Assembly: GCF_021018895.1 (NCBI RefSeq)
Contig: NC_079377.1
Span: 19,617,501-19,681,500 of the forward strand
Direction of reading: 5' to 3'
Length of the DNA stretch: 64,000 nt
DNA from: Seriola aureovittata
Taxonomy: Eukaryota; Chordata; Actinopteri; Carangiformes; Carangidae
Part shown: piece after piece, positions 1 to 14,233 of the stretch
Numbering within the stretch: position 1 is the stretch's first letter
Layout of the letters: the number at the start of each line of letters is the position of its first letter
Notes under the pieces: generated by a model
The model's database searches: none
What the model was told of the DNA's origin: nothing
What the model saw: only the letters and a program-made list of their open reading frames with translations
Translations under genes and position numbers: made by a program

Positions 1-51
1 ATTTGCATTGATTCAGTTCATGGGGATGTTGTGAGAGCTGGTGTTAAGTGG

Positions 52-86
<35 letters not shown>

Positions 87-206
87 GATGTAAGAGGAAG
101 AGGAAGCATGCTCCTTCCCATTGTTGGTTGTAACCTTTTCAAGTTCATAATAATCTCTTTTTTTCAGCTGGAGAGAAGTCCGCAGTGCCATACCCAGGAG
201 AGGGCT

Positions 207-261
<55 letters not shown>

Positions 262-426
262 ATTTGTGTATGTGTGCGTGCATGTGGGTTTGAACATGTA
301 CTGTACTGAGTGTCAGACTCACGAGCATTGGGAGAGTAAACCCATCTCCTCGTTTCTATGGTAACACTCCACGTCTGCAGAATGGGCGTGATTCAGGCTT
401 TCAGTGTTCAGGCAGCATTTGTACGT

Positions 427-492
<66 letters not shown>

Positions 493-568
493 GCAGTACA
501 ATTAGTCCTCTGTTAAAGCTGTGCCGGTAGCGGAACTTGTGCTTGGATGGATAGATGGGAAGGAGTTG

Positions 569-606
<38 letters not shown>

Positions 607-3600
607 GGGGAGGGCTACTTTAACAGACAGGGCTCCTGTGAGACAGAAACACAGCAGCCTTACAACCTTTCCACTGACACCACTTTAATACAGACTCTCA
701 CACATGCATTCTTACCTACTCTAAGAGCACATGCACCATTTGTCTTAGCACAGCCTTTGCCATGTTGTGCATGTGTGGTCTACCAGGCTACAGTCTCAAT
801 CAAAAGAACATTATCTCTACTCTCAGCAGATGTCCATTCAGCCTGCATTTAGCTCTATAAAGTACGCTATACGACCTGCAGTGCTAACTTGAAGATTTCA
901 TTACTCTCTTTGCATATATACAAATATGCCTTTTTTTGTATGTTTTTTTCATACGGACAAAACATTCTGAGTGAGTAATTTCCATTGTGTTTGACGAGCT
1001 CCCCTTTAACCGAGACCTTGTCAGTCTAAATGTCTCTGTGGGATGGAAAATGAGCCAGTGTTGAGGAGCTCTGAATACTGCTGGAATCAATAATACAGCA
1101 ATACAGTGTCAGGATAGGGGGATGGGGGGGAAGGAAAGATGTTGAGAAGAGGAGGAAGAGAGGAGGAGGAGGCAGCTCAGCCCTGCGTGCCTGGAGTGAG
1201 AAGTGATGGGATCAAAGCTGCACCCCCCATTTGTATTTTTTCTCCGTCCTCCCCATCATTTCTTCTGCCTCATCACTCACTCCCTCTCTGTGTGAATATT
1301 GGCCTTTTTGAAAATTTAAATGACTGGATATTCCCCATTTGTTACGATTAGATAGTGAATATTGAAGAGCGACAAAGTGACCAAGCCAAGGACGTTTCTG
1401 CTGTCACAGCTACAGCGAGGCAGGGACAGCTTTCCATTTGAAAGATGTGTTAGCATGTGTGTGCACGTGCATGCCTCTCAGTGTTTGTAGCACATCGCCA
1501 TGACATGCTCAGTGTGGTGGCTGGTCTCTCTCCTGCAGTGTCCGTCATGTTTTATGTATGAGAGCTAAGCCTTTGCCAGTTAATCCAAGAAGCATGTTAG
1601 GCTACTGTAGTTTAGCTTTGTATTAGCCTGCAGCTAATCCTCAAAGCATGTCATTACCCGCATCCCGCAAAAATACAGTACATTTGACTAGCAATATATT
1701 TAAGGTGCTGTATTAGGAGCACATGCATTATCCAGTTTTAGCAACATACAAATAAAGTTGGTTGGACTTGAGTGCCTTAGTTTGCAGCTCTTTTGGCTAT
1801 TTCCGGCTCCTTAAGCAGCCAGAACCCTGTAGTTTGTAAGTGGTGATTTCATTTCATTCTCCATATGGTATAAAATTTAGTCATTTTACACCACTTTGTG
1901 CACATCGGGAGAGAGATATGAAGCTGTAGCTGTGCCAGACTCTGCAGGAAAGACACAGTGTGGTAACTACTCTCAACATCTATCAAACATGTAGTCTGCA
2001 TTAGTCCTATAGTACCACAATCTGTCTTTTAACTGTAATAAAGTCATGTACAGAATACAGATTAACAGTAAGAGAAAATGCATCAGAAGCTCATGCTGTC
2101 TTAATTTTTTTTAAAAGAAAGCTCCAATCTAACACCAGGGAAGATCAGAGAAACACAGCTCAGTGGACCCTTGAGAAGGGAAGGAAAGGAAGGAAAAGTG
2201 GTACTGAATAGGTATAGTGTTGCACCAAACTCATGACTGTGCACAATACAGATTGTTGCATTGCAAGCTCTTTAACTGAAAAGAGAGGAAATCAGTTTAA
2301 ATGAATCATTTTGGGTTGGAACAAGAGTGCCAGACCTACACCATCTGTTTGTGTAAAAAATGATACATGCACTGAAGCTGAGCCTTTATTGTAAATTTTC
2401 CCTGCACTTGTGTTCATTAAAAGCTAAATACTTGAATCCCAGCAGTGTGAACCTATACCTGTCTGCCTATGAATTGAAATGTCACCACTGTATGTTTGGG
2501 TGGTATGAAAAGCGTGACAGCCTGAAATGTTGTGCTTACACAGCGAACACATGCTGCCATTGAAGGGGAGACAGGTGTGAGTGTGAGTTAATGGGGAGCA
2601 GTGGTCAGAGTTGGGACAGGTGGTTGAGGGGAGAGTGAGAAAAGTGTGTGTGTGTGTGCTGTTGTTGTTGCAGAACTAGAGATCCAGTAGGAAACCTCTT
2701 CTCTGTGGTGACTGATCATTTTCTATAAAGCTAAAAGCACAATTAGCACTAGAACAACACTGTTTTGCTGGTGGTCTTTTTAACTCAAAAAAGGTTCAGT
2801 ATGTCATGACCTTGAGTCTTTGTATAGAAGGAATCAGACTAATATGCTTCTCTCTGTATACTGAAGACCCTTGGGAGATGTACCAGAATGTCCTAAAGCT
2901 TCATAGTTTTCTTTGTTCATGCAGATTCTGGTTTCTTTGCCCTTTAGTATTGGTAGATTTTGCTCAAAGTGGCTGCCTTGAATCTTACATGGTGAATTGG
3001 CTGTCAGGCGCACCAAATGCCTCTCTGTGAGACACCAACTGTGGCTGTCTGAGTTTTGCTGATTATTCTGTCTGACGCTTGGTGAGTCAATCTGTCTCAA
3101 TCTGTGGTCATTTTGGACTGGAACTGCCGTATATTAGTCATTGTTATTACGATCACAGTATATCATCATTATCTGTTGTGTTGTTTTTCACCGTATTTTT
3201 TGATGTCTTTTACTCTCTATGCATTTATAAAACATTTGGTTGATATTTATATTATTTGTAGTAGTGGTTAAAGGCTGATCTCATTTGTGCATCTGAAAAG
3301 GTAATCGTCTCATAAATTTTCCGTAGACGTGTTTGGACATGGCTGGCCTTGTTATTTCTTTCAAGGATGGCATGATAATACACCATAACCTCTTACTATG
3401 CGAGGCCCCTTACCCGGGTGTAGACAGAAAGATGGACAGACAGGGCAATTGGGGTCAGTGCTCTTATCACCACTGACAGGAAACCATGGCAACCATGCCC
3501 GTAACCTAATAACCGTGACTGACCATCACTGCAGCCCAAACTTTGACCTTCACCTCAAGTCATAGAAGCCTCACTGTGTGTCTCTGTGTGTGTATGGAGA

Positions 3601-6218
3601 TTAAAGCTGACATCCATCATGATTTTGGTCTCCTTGAATAGATTTAGTCAGACTATTTCTTTTTTTTGTGATAATACATTCATTTATTAAAGTGAGTCTC
3701 ACAGTGGGTGTATAATGAGCAGTGTCACATATTTGTTCAGAGGTTTGTATCTATGAAACATGGTGCTTTTCCACACACATTTCATGAATTGAACTTCTTG
3801 TGAATTGCAAAACTGGACCCACCATCATTAAATGCAGATGGGGACAAAATAATCAAAACACTTACAATACATTATGATACATCTTGTTGCAGCTTCTCAT
3901 TTGTCTGCCTGTCACTCTGTATTATTATCTGCTTGAAACCAGATGCACTGGCCAGCTGTCGAGCCGTTCTCCACATCTTGCTCTGTAAACCAGTGGATTT
4001 CTGTGTCTGGATCAAATCAAACAGCCAACAAAGGTTTAGACGACCACAGGCGTCAGAGTTGCCTCTGCTGCAAGCTCTGATAAGGCGGATATAGCTGAAA
4101 TTGTGTTTGCAACTGTACTGAATAAATTTCCCTTGACATGGAGAAACAATGACATGTGTTGGTTCCTCAAACACAAGCGCATTGTGTTCGGAGGCAGGTG
4201 TGAATTATGGAATTAAAGGAAATCTTGTAAGAAAGAATAGTCATTTGACATTTTATCAAAACTGCAGCTTAGGGGTTAGGAAATGTGCTCTTAGAAAACA
4301 TAATCATAAGTCTGCATTGACGTGTAGTTAACCAGTGCAAACTAACATGATGTATAGTTAACTGGTTCAAGTTTATGAACTCCCAAAAGCAATAGAATTA
4401 ATTGTTACAATTCACCTGTTTGTGGAACCTGGTAATGCCAGACGTATAATCTGAAACAGGACACACACAAGACTATTTTACAGTTGTGTGCAAGGACAGA
4501 ATCTCAGATCTTTACATAGTTTCCATAGTCGCACTGATCCTATGTGTATATATATGATAATATTGACTCTACGGTTGTAATGATCATGTTAGGGGTTAGT
4601 CATCCTACTTTTAGAGACAGAAGCTCTTTCGTTCAAAGATAGGTGCTAAATCTCAGACAGGAACATGTGCATCTTTCTACAGATTAGTGAGAAATATATT
4701 ATGTTGCCTATAAGTCTGTGATGTGTGAAGAATATCCTATTATGTACAGTGTCCTCCGTTTGACCTGGCCTTAGCAGTGGCAAGCAGCAGGGATTTGTTT
4801 TGTCCCTGCAGCACTTGTGCTTCTACAATATGATTTTGAGGCAGGTTAGAAATGTGTAGAAGGTATGTTAGGACACTTTTGAATTAATCAGCTCTTGGTC
4901 AACTTGATTATTTTGAGAATGCGTGAAAGCTGCACAGATGTGGCTCTGTTTTTAACCAATCAAAACCATCCGGTGATGTCAGGTTTCCATGAGGTAATGC
5001 AATATGTATAGGGCAGATGGTTACAGTGGGAAGGGGGCTTTTCCAAAACCCCTTACTTATATAAGCCTCTTTGTCATGACTTCAGCAGTAACCTGCATAG
5101 CATAGTTGAAGCGACGGGTCAGATGAGTTCAAACTGTTCTATGCCATCAGGTAGATATGAAATATTCATGTTAGCTGAACTTCATGTCCTTTCTGCTTAA
5201 AGAAACTGGCCTTCCCTTTTAACACAACTGTGGTTTGGACTGTGTTTATACTGCCTTAAAGGTTAGGACTATAAAAATATTTTGGCAGGCTGTTGTTGAG
5301 TCATTGCCGCCATATAGGATTATAATGCATCACTAGGGGAAATGCATCATGGACCTTTTTGAAGTGAATGCACTTGGCATCATAACCAGGGCAAACATTT
5401 GGAAATATAATTTTGTAAAGATATGAATGTAAGTAATTAGTTGTTGCTGGTAGCTTGTTTATGTTCTATTGCAGTTCCCATTATTTGAAATTATTTGACT
5501 CAAACCAAAACATCAACAGTAATTAAGTCCTACCCATCCTCACTCGCAGTGTGTCTGTGTGCACATGAGTTGTGTCTGTGTGAGTGTTGTGAATTGAAGC
5601 TCATGGTTTCATTTTGGTTTTCATGATTGACATGTGAATGGAGGGGGCCCTGCGGCACAACCCACACCAGCAATTTAACCCACATAAATTCCACTGGCAT
5701 CGACTCATATACACACACTCGCACACATTGGATAACATCACTAATACACGCGAGACCATCTCGCCTGTCCACCATAGAAGATTGATACTGTTGGTGTCCC
5801 TTGGTTGTCTTCAATCTTTTGAAGTGTACACCTTGCCCGCTCTGTACCTCAGGCCTGCCGGTCGCTATTACTGTCTTTGATTTGAGGTGATATTACAGTC
5901 TAATGTCAGAGCCCTGGGGATTGTCGTTATAGTGTTATATTCTTACTGTAATCAACCCTCTTGGATGTAAACGTGCACTGGAAACCGCAGCTCTCTTGGC
6001 TAAAATAGATACATGTAATGCTGAGGTCTGTTCATAATGAGTTCTTATTGGCAACAATTTTGACTTACACTAATTCCATCAGTCAGTTATTTCATCAGTC
6101 ACTTGTAAACCGTACTTTAAGTGCTTGAATTTTCTAATGACATGTTGAATAACCGCACACAAAGTGGCAAAATGCTCTCTCCTCCTGACCACTTTCTTTT
6201 TATTTCTTTGTCTGACAG
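1..6218. other. Upstream intron of ccdc88a
   Basis: No exon matching the missing N-terminal part of the HOOK domain was found in this stretch, so it is read as intron preceding the first recognisable exon. It is rich in (TG)n/(CA)n runs within the first 610 bases. No recognisable transposon protein or RNA gene was seen. An unrecognised short exon or enhancer cannot be excluded by eye. Confidence 0.6.
56..605. repeat. Cluster of four dinucleotide microsatellites
   Basis: There are four separate TG/CA runs at 56-85 (TG), 209-258 (TG), 432-488 (CA) and 572-605 (TG). The strand composition switches at the third run. They generate cysteine/valine-rich spurious ORFs. Confidence 0.95.
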
Positions 6219-6288
6219 GAGAGTCTCCAGCAACTGGTAATGATGCCTTTACCAAATGTCCTGGTACTGGGCCGAAACCCTCTCTCTG
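6219..6288 (+). CDS. ccdc88a: ccdc88a exon e1 (HOOK domain)
   Basis: This 70-nt exon starts in phase 0 after ctgacag and ends one base into a codon before GTAAGTG. It encodes ESLQQLVMMPLPNVLVLGRN plus PLS, matching the girdin HOOK-domain segment ETLQQLIMMSLPNVLIIGKNP (recalled). It is the first exon of the gene that I can recognise in the window. Confidence 0.92.
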
Positions 6289-9021
6289 GTAAGTGTCCTA
6301 AAAAAAATACAACCACAACATAGCTTATACTTTGACCAGTGCCGTGCTGGTTTTAATTTAAGTGCACATGGCTTTTCCAAACATAAGCAAAACAAAAAAA
6401 ATATTCCTGCCTTCTCAAAACATCACAGGAACAGCATGCATACAGATCACAAAGAGGACATATATAATTTTGCTGCGTTACAATAGATTTGTTTTAATTA
6501 TCTTTTGTTTTTTGATTGTTCAAGTGACTTTATCTCAGGCTGTAGATCCCATTTTCCAGCTACTTCTTTTTCTTTGTTTCACCACATGCTCAGTAATTAG
6601 CTGTCTATTTCACTCATAACCCACATTACTACAAGTTGGACATGATGGCAGAAATAAAGGGGGAAATGTGGATTTTATTGTTCAGGTGACGGGAGACTGA
6701 CAGATTGATAGGTTGGTTTAAAGGACAAAACCAAGTTTCTCATTTCTTTGTCACTCTTGCCTGGGAAAGAGTTAACTAGTGTAATATAATTCCCCATGCT
6801 ATCCACAGGGACCTTGCAGCCCATATCTGCCATCTTTTATTACCTGAAGTGTTAAATTCAAAGATCAATTTAATCATTTTGCAGCAAAGCTTTGACCTTC
6901 TGAACCCAGTCTTGCTATTGATATGTCTGAGTGGCCTAGCAACAAAAGTGCAGTGTCAAGTGTTGTCATGAAAATATTTTTGAGCCGCTTGACCTACGCA
7001 CCCCCAAGTGCTGCTTGATATTCCAATGTGACCATGATAAAGCCACTGTGCAGAGAAGATGACTATTAACAGGCAATCATTTAAGATCATGGTGCATCAG
7101 TTGTGGAAATAAAAGGTTTGTATGGACAAAAGGAGAGCTATGTGATTAGTAACCTCTTGCTTTCTCGTCCACATAGAGCAGTTATTGGCACACTAGCCCC
7201 CCACTGCAAAACCTTTTCCAAAAGTAAAACCGATCCAATGTCCTTCTAGTGGTTTTAGCAAACACACAAAGGTCCACACAAAGGCTCATTGCCTTAATGT
7301 GCATCTCTGCAAATGTAATTATTAGCTCTTCAGAGTGAATTGTTTCCAGGCGCAGCTGACAGAGCTCATTGAAAGATATATGTATCTTTTGAAGCAGCTG
7401 AAATGGCCTCTCAATCATTTTGCTCCCTCAGCTGCCTTTGTCACACTTTCACCGCAGCCTTTGCTGTGGTTTTCATCACTTTTCAGTGGTCACAGTTACC
7501 TCTTTCATTTTCATATGCCCCCACTGGCATGAAGGGTAAACAGATACAAAAGGAGCTGCAGTGAGCACACACACACAACTGAGAGTGTGTCTTTGTGTTC
7601 CTGTTTCATGCAAGGATCACTTGGTTGTTGATTTACCTTAGGGATAAAAAAAAGATCTACCACCGCTCTGCCAAAGTAACAGTGACGACAGGTTGTCATG
7701 ATTTTAAGACTAAAACAATCCCGTAGTTTTCAGTTTATTGCAGTATAAATTATAACTAATATTAACTTCACTACAAACTACTAAACAGCTTTCTTTTGGC
7801 ATTTTATCCATTCCTTAGTGCTGCTTCCCATAATAATCAATAAAGTTAAGTCATTGTGAAGCCAAGAGGGAGTCTTTCATTAACAGAACTCTCAAAATAA
7901 TGTCTACTGTTTGAGATTTCACAGCAGTATATGTGCAGCGCCTTGAAAATCTTCCATCCTTACACAGTGGCCTTACACACGGCTGAAGTGATTACTAAGT
8001 GAATTCTAAAGTCAATGCAGACAGGAGTAGAGGGCAGCTCGGAGCAAGTGGACCAGAGCAGGCCAAAAGTATTAGACTGCATTCCTCAGGGTTTCTTCTG
8101 CCCTTTACCCTCTAGCTTGTCAGATAATCAGTCAGTCAGCCAGCCCCTCAGACCAGCGGTGGCTGTGGAGTCTGGCTCTCTGGCTCAGTGGCTGCCAGCT
8201 GAAAGTCATTGGCCATGTGGCTTTTATTATGCTCTCATTAGGGGGCAGGGGATGACTCTGCGTGTGTGTGAGTGCATGCACGTGTGTGTGTTTAGGCGGT
8301 GGCTGGGGGAGGGGTGTCTTCACAACACTGAACAGTGGGAATGCACTGTAGTACACCCCCACCCCCCCACCCCACCGCCCCAGGCTCTGATTTACCCTAG
8401 TCTGTCTTGTATATACAGGCTCAGTGAGATGCACAGACACACACTCACTTCTGCATGCAAGTAGTGTTTAGTGAGTATGCTTGCATGCACATGTCGGCGC
8501 ACACACGAACAGACACACAAACAAACACTCACAGAATATCCTTTGTCTAGTCTGTCTTGAAGCTTGTGAATTTTCTGCAGTGATCTGAAAAAAAGTCTGT
8601 CCTCTCAAATTGTGTTTGTGACTATCAGTGTTCCTCTCCACCCTAAAACTGATAACTGATGTATCGGCAGTTATAATTATTGCATGAATACGGTCTGCAA
8701 CTGCAGTTTCTATTAAATACGGAGCAATAAATATACAGTGACTGACCAGGAGAAGTCGTATCTTCTCTCTGCTACTGAAGGATAACGCTGCACAGTTGAC
8801 AGCTTGCCACTTAAAATCCCTGATGCAATCCAAATTTATTTATCTTTTATTAATATAGATTTTTATGAATAAATATGACCAAACATGTGGAAAACAAAAG
8901 ATGGTTTTGGATGAAAGTACTTCTTCATAAGCAGAAAATAATTGAGCTGTAGCAACAACAGGAGAGACAACTGTTGTTCACTTGACAGCTGACAGAAAGC
9001 ATAAACCGAGGGGTTTGACAG

Positions 9022-9023
<2 letters not shown>

Positions 9024-9064
<41 letters not shown>
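9024..9064. repeat. (GT)n microsatellite
   Basis: An uninterrupted GT dinucleotide run in a ccdc88a intron. Confidence 0.95.
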
Positions 9065-9067
<3 letters not shown>

Positions 9068-12013
9068 AAGTCAGGCGTGCTATTTTTGCTAGAAGAGTTT
9101 AACAGTGTTCTGTGTTTGGGCGAATGTTTGGTGTGTTTATACAGTCTGTTTTCACAGTCTTGTGTCCAGTGTCTCCATAAGAAACAATAAACAGAATTGT
9201 GTGTGTATGATTGGGATGTAGCTGCTGGGTTAGCTTTGTAAGTTGTAAGACTGAAACAGTGAAGATCGACTTGAGAAAATACCAATTTGAACAACATGTT
9301 TCTTATTTTTATAATTCTTCTTCTTTATGGTTGTCTTCAGCCAGTGCAGTGGTCACTGTGTGGCTCTTAGACTGGGTTGCGTGCATTGCTGCTCATGACT
9401 CTGACCTCAGCTCCAGGCTGTTTGTCTTTGATGTCACTTGACACTGTATCTTGTCTTATAAAGCACAACAGCCCTGAAAATAAGGTTCAGCCATGTCTGT
9501 CCTCTGCTCCAGTGAAATGGTCAAATACACTCTGGCATGCTGTCAAAGCAATATCAGATTGCTTGTACTAGTTTTATCACTGACGAGCAAGTCATTGGGG
9601 CCTGTATGACTCTATTCGTCATGGCAGAGGCAAACACACATTTTTTTCTTCCTTCTTATTTACTCACATCCGCATGGACAGATTAACAATGGCATTGCAG
9701 GAAGAAGGGTTAGTCACTGTCCCTCTGACCTCTGGTTTCCTGCTAAGAGGATAACACAGGGAGGGAGGAAAGGAGGTGAAAAAGGAAGCCTAGATGAGTG
9801 AATGCAAACTCATAGGAGGTACAGATGATCTGTAACAATGCTGAGGGAAGGAAGGAAGGATGGGTGGATGTGTGTTGCAGAGAATAAATTTATCGATGAA
9901 GTGAGTCTGTCAGGGAAGGAAGAGAGGGATAGAGAAAAGATGAGGCTAGCAGAGAGATGGGTAGCACCTCCTTGAAGCCTCCTTGCTGTAGCTGCTGCTT
10001 GAGGGAAATTTCTATTGTCTATTTTCAGCTTTGCCTCTTTGCCTTCCTCCTGCTCTTTCTTTCTCTTGGTTTCTCTATTTCTATTTTCTTCCCCTGTGTT
10101 TGTGTTGCGTATGCTCTGTGGTGCTTCCCCTCTTTTGTCTCTCTTTCTTTCATCTCTCCCCCTTACCGATTCTCCCTCTTGCTCTCTCGCTCCAGCTTTA
10201 TAAATTATTTATCCTATGAGGTCCCTTATCTTTCATTCGTTGCTCCAGTAAATTTGCTGAGCTAAATCCCTTCCCTGACTAGAATAGGTTCCTATGGCTA
10301 ATAGAGAACTGTTAAGCCCTGCAGCAGTGAGAATTAAGTTTTATCAGCTTGTCACCCTTCTAGGCCCACATTCGCTCATATTCTCTTTATGTGTTTAATA
10401 TTTCTTTTCATGTCATAAATACAGGGGCTGATGATGAATTCAGATATTTTCTGTCTTTCTCTAGTATTGACCAAGACTGTCTAAGAACACCACAATATTC
10501 ACTCTCTGAGAACAGTAAAAATCCTCTGAATCGATTTCATACCATCTTAGCAGATAACTGAAGTTTGTGGGTGGCAAAATAGTTCCTAGAAGTAATCACT
10601 TTGTATTAAAAATATATTTAAAGGAGTAATGAATATTAGCTTTTCAAAAAGCTGTGTCATTTATGTCTGGGTGATACTTGTACAAGCAGTCCTCTGCAGA
10701 GGTGCAGTTGTTTTAGCAAGTTAACTACAGCTGCTGCCGGACTGGACAACCAGAACTAGTTTGTATAACGCGTTGTCTGACCATGGTGGAAGACAAAAGT
10801 GTCAGAACAGCCTCACTCGAAGGTGAAAAACCTGCTGTCACAGAGAAGGGCAGGATGTGATAATATAAGGATAATGGCACACACTGTTTGACAGGCTCTC
10901 CTGGAAGGCATGCAAAGTGTTGCCCTCTTGTACACAAACAAGGTGACAGGAGTGAGAGAGAAGTTTAAACTTCCTTTGCTTGTGGTACAGCTCTCACCCA
11001 CACTTTCTGTGCATTGAGTACGTTTATAATTGGTTTTCTTTACATTTATTTAGCCGTGCTGTCCAACCCAGTGACTGGAAAGTTGTTTTTAGAGCTACAA
11101 AAACAAATTCTGCCTTTCTTTGGCTACAGTACAGAACAAATAAAATTACAACGGAATTTCTGGACTGTGATAGATATAGCCAAACATTAGCCAGTTTTAA
11201 TCAGTAAATAGACTTTTCCACCAGGTGAATATACAAAATAACCTGCCTGTCATCGCTGATTTGGCTACAGTATAGCACCAATAAAGTATGAACAAATGTT
11301 CAGTCTATAGAAAGTAATAAAGCAGAAGGTTTCTCAAATTTATCAGTGTTGATATCTGGCTTGGGCCTAATCTCATCCTGGTTTGGGCCTAGGATCCAAT
11401 TATTAACTGTCATGAGAATAATCCTGATCTCCATCTTAAAAAGGTGAAGGTCTAACCTGCCACTTCGTGACCACAGGGAGTTCTCGGTTGCTAAATAATA
11501 CGCTGACTTGTGTTTCTCTATTGATTCAAACGGAATGAGAGCGGGGAGATTGATTTGATTGGGTGGAAGATTCTGTAAAATTGATGGATAGAGCCAGACA
11601 ATGAGACGCATTCTGTTTGACATACTGAACCCTCCCAAAGGACATGCTGGGTGGTTTGTTTGTCACTCTCTAAATTGGTGCTTTACATAGACAATCAGAC
11701 TCCTTTCTCCAGCAGAGTTTTTTGGGAGATTAATATATAATTTGCAGTAACTCTGAGAAGTGGTTTGATTAATCTCATTTATTTCTTTATTTTGTATTTT
11801 AAATGATTTGGAAAGACACACAAATGGTAAAGACATTGTCTTTCTGTATGCCTGCTATTTAGCTGTTCCTGCTGTGATGATTGGCCCATTAAACTCAGAG
11901 GAAACAGACCACCCTCCACAGAAAGCATGCTGTCACTAATCTGGATTTATTATTATTAGAGCCGGACAGTGTTAGCACTCACTGCCCCCTGGACCACATG
12001 ATGAGCTGGCTTA

Positions 12014-12015
<2 letters not shown>

Positions 12016-12091
<76 letters not shown>
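12016..12091. repeat. (CA)n microsatellite
   Basis: A CA run of about 75 bp with one phase slip (caacac) near 12046, in a ccdc88a intron. Confidence 0.95.
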
Positions 12092-12092
<1 letters not shown>

Positions 12093-12817
12093 CTCAAAAT
12101 AGGGAAAGCGCACAGACTTAGAAACAGATGCACACAACTTATACGGCGTATACCATACCACTTAGTCAGTGTAACACACACATACACCACCTGGTTTAGT
12201 GTTGTTCAGGCCCAAATCCCACAGATGAGCTCAGGCCTGTTGAGCATGGTAGCAGCTGTTTGTGGGTTTCTGTAGTTTCTGACAATATGTCCTGACATGT
12301 GGAAGAGTACTGGAAGTTCATCCTGCCAGCCCACTACACTGTGGAAAACACTGTGGCACTGTAACTAGAGGAGGGAATTTTATTATGGGGGAATTGTAAC
12401 AAACCTAAAGGTGAGTAGAGTAAGACCCCATCTGCCTTTGAAACACTAAGCACTTCATAAAACTTCAGAAACTAATGTAGTGCAAATGTAAAATTTTCAA
12501 ATCTATCAGCTATCGTCCTCCACCAGTCACCAGATGTCTGTTGTAATGAATTGCTGTAGATCAGGGTTTCCAAAGCTATCAACAAAACATCTATCATGTA
12601 TGTATATGTATCCATCGACCTTCTGTGTATTTTTACTTCTCCTTGAGCCACAAAGGCCAGTTGAACAGATTATCAGACAAGACAAAAACAGGAACAAGAC
12701 AGAATTACAATGACAATAGATTGGCTGTTGTTTTATTTGTTGTTGTTGGTGTTTTATGCAGACATGTTCACAGTGGTTTAGCTGTAGTTACAATCCTCTG
12801 TATTTTTATTTTTTTAG

Positions 12818-12876
12818 AGCAAGGTCTGGAAGAGATGAAGAAACTATTGCTGCTGCTACTAGGCTGTGCTGTTCAG
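12818..12876 (+). CDS. ccdc88a: ccdc88a exon e2 (HOOK domain)
   Basis: This 59-nt exon follows a T-rich tract and ttttag and ends in phase 0 before GTAAGAG. With the G from e1 it reads EQGLEEMKKLLLLLLGCAVQ, the conserved leucine-rich helix of the CCDC88 HOOK domain. Confidence 0.95.
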
Positions 12877-13758
12877 GTAAGAGCACAGTTTACTCGACTG
12901 AAACACTTGCACACTTCACATTCACATGTGCATATATAATTCAGGTTTCAAGGAACAGGAACCAAGCAAATTCATAACAGACGACAAGCACTCTTTCAGA
13001 AAGAGATTTTATTACTTTCATGGGTCATCTTGTAGCAATTTAATTCCAAAGCCCGAAATCTAATTTTGGAAGAAGTCTCTATTTGGCCTCCTGCAATTAC
13101 TGCCACTTGCTCCTTTTGATAAAATAAATCAACTCTAACTCTATCATACAGCTAATGCTGTGTTATGAATGGCATAGCAGACCTTTTCCTGTCTTGTGAC
13201 AAAGCATCCATTCAGCTCTTACACACTGCATTTCAAATAAGAACACTGACCTTTCACCAACTCTATTGTTTGCAGAAAGACACCATAGTTGTATTCAAGG
13301 GTGTAACTCTGACTTAATATTGTGTCTACTTCAAGCCTGTATGCAGTGCAGCTGCACCTGTTGCTGTTGCAAAAAGAAAGAGCTCAACAGTCTTGTTCTA
13401 ATCTCATCTACTGCCAGCAAGAGAGGAAAATGATCTTTGTCTGAGCCAGAAGATAAACTTGTGTTTGAAGACTAGACTTCTTTCCTAAATACAACTGCTG
13501 CCTTCCTGGAAACCTGTGTATCAGAGCAACTTCTGCTTTCTCTCTCTAACTCTTTAACTCTTTAACTGTTTAACTGTTTAACTCTTCTCTTCTCTTCTCT
13601 TCTCTTCTCTTCTCTTCTCTTCTCTTCTCTTCTCTTCTCTTCTCTTCTCTTCTCTTCTCTTCTCTTCTCTTCTCTTCTCTTCTCTTCTCTTCTAACATAA
13701 TAACCACAATCTTAATTTTTCCCTGCCCCCCACCCACCCCCACCCTCTCTGTTTACAG
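12877..13758. other. Intron with pentanucleotide repeat
   Basis: This 0.88-kb intron is dominated by a (TTCTC)n tract at 13584-13693, about 65 bp before the acceptor of e3. Imperfect tttaact repeats precede it (13556-13583). The tract keeps the region upstream of the acceptor strongly pyrimidine-rich. Confidence 0.9.
13584..13693. repeat. (TTCTC)n microsatellite
   Basis: About 22 perfect copies of a 5-bp pyrimidine unit, next to degenerate TTTAACT copies that may mark its origin. Confidence 0.95.
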
Positions 13759-13842
13759 TGCGAGAAGAAGGAAGACTACATTGAGCGTATCCAGATCTTG
13801 GACTTTGACAGCAAAGCTGCCATAGCATCCCACATCCAAGAG
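13759..13842 (+). CDS. ccdc88a: ccdc88a exon e3 (HOOK domain)
   Basis: An 84-nt phase 0-0 exon after gtttacag, ending before GTATTT. It encodes CEKKEDYIERIQILDFDSK followed by AAIASHIQE, matching the girdin segment QKKEEFIEKIQGLDFDTKAAVAAHIQE (recalled). Confidence 0.95.
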
Positions 13843-14092
13843 GTATTTCTCCTCCATAGTAAACAAAACTGGAGAGAATTAAGATATTTAACTTCTTAGA
13901 CCATGGTAAACCTCTTCTGGCTCCATTACCTGATGTGTGGTAATGGTGGCACAGGCTGAAGATGTTCACTGTATGGCAGCTAGACTGTTGGAAATCAAAC
14001 TTTTGTAAAATGACAGGGTGTTTATAAATGCTATTTTTTAATATATCTTTAAACAGCAAGTCTTATTAATGATACGATGGCGGTGATTTTAG

Positions 14093-14233
14093 GTGACTCA
14101 TAATCAGGAGAACGTAGTGGACCTGCAGTGGTTGGAAAGTGGGGAAATGCCTCCTGAGGATCTGGACAACCTCTCCAGAAACCTGGCTTTCCACCTCAAA
14201 CGCTTGGTGGATGAAAGGGACACACAGCTGGAG
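14093..14233 (+). CDS. ccdc88a: ccdc88a exon e4 (end of HOOK domain)
   Basis: A 141-nt phase 0-0 exon after attttag, ending before GTAATG. It begins VTHNQENVVDLQWLE and ends HLKRLVDERDTQLE. The VTHNQENV block is diagnostic of the CCDC88 HOOK domain. The exon marks the passage into the long coiled coil. Confidence 0.96.

Larger units (their letters stand above)
6289..12817. other. ccdc88a intron with microsatellites
   Basis: This 6.5-kb intron lies inside the HOOK domain coding region. It holds a (GT)n run at 9024-9064 and a long (CA)n run at 12016-12091 interrupted once near 12046. The antisense 112-codon ORF near 11300-11638 has no recognisable similarity. Nothing else is supported. Confidence 0.75.

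Noticed and set aside
160..206. Acceptor-like tttttttcag followed by a short open stretch as an upstream ccdc88a exon
   Set aside because: The translation matches no part of the girdin N-terminus, and it runs into a (TG)n repeat.
48..852. Val/Cys-rich ORFs in the first kilobase
   Set aside because: They are translations of (TG)n and (CA)n runs.
8015..8464. 149-codon ORF in a ccdc88a intron
   Set aside because: It includes poly-Pro from a C-rich tract and His/Thr from CA runs. No homology recognised and no splice sites in a phase needed by the gene.
11300..11638. 112-codon antisense ORF in a ccdc88a intron
   Set aside because: No recognised domain, no transposon motif, no promoter or splice support. 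Probably chance in AT-rich DNA.
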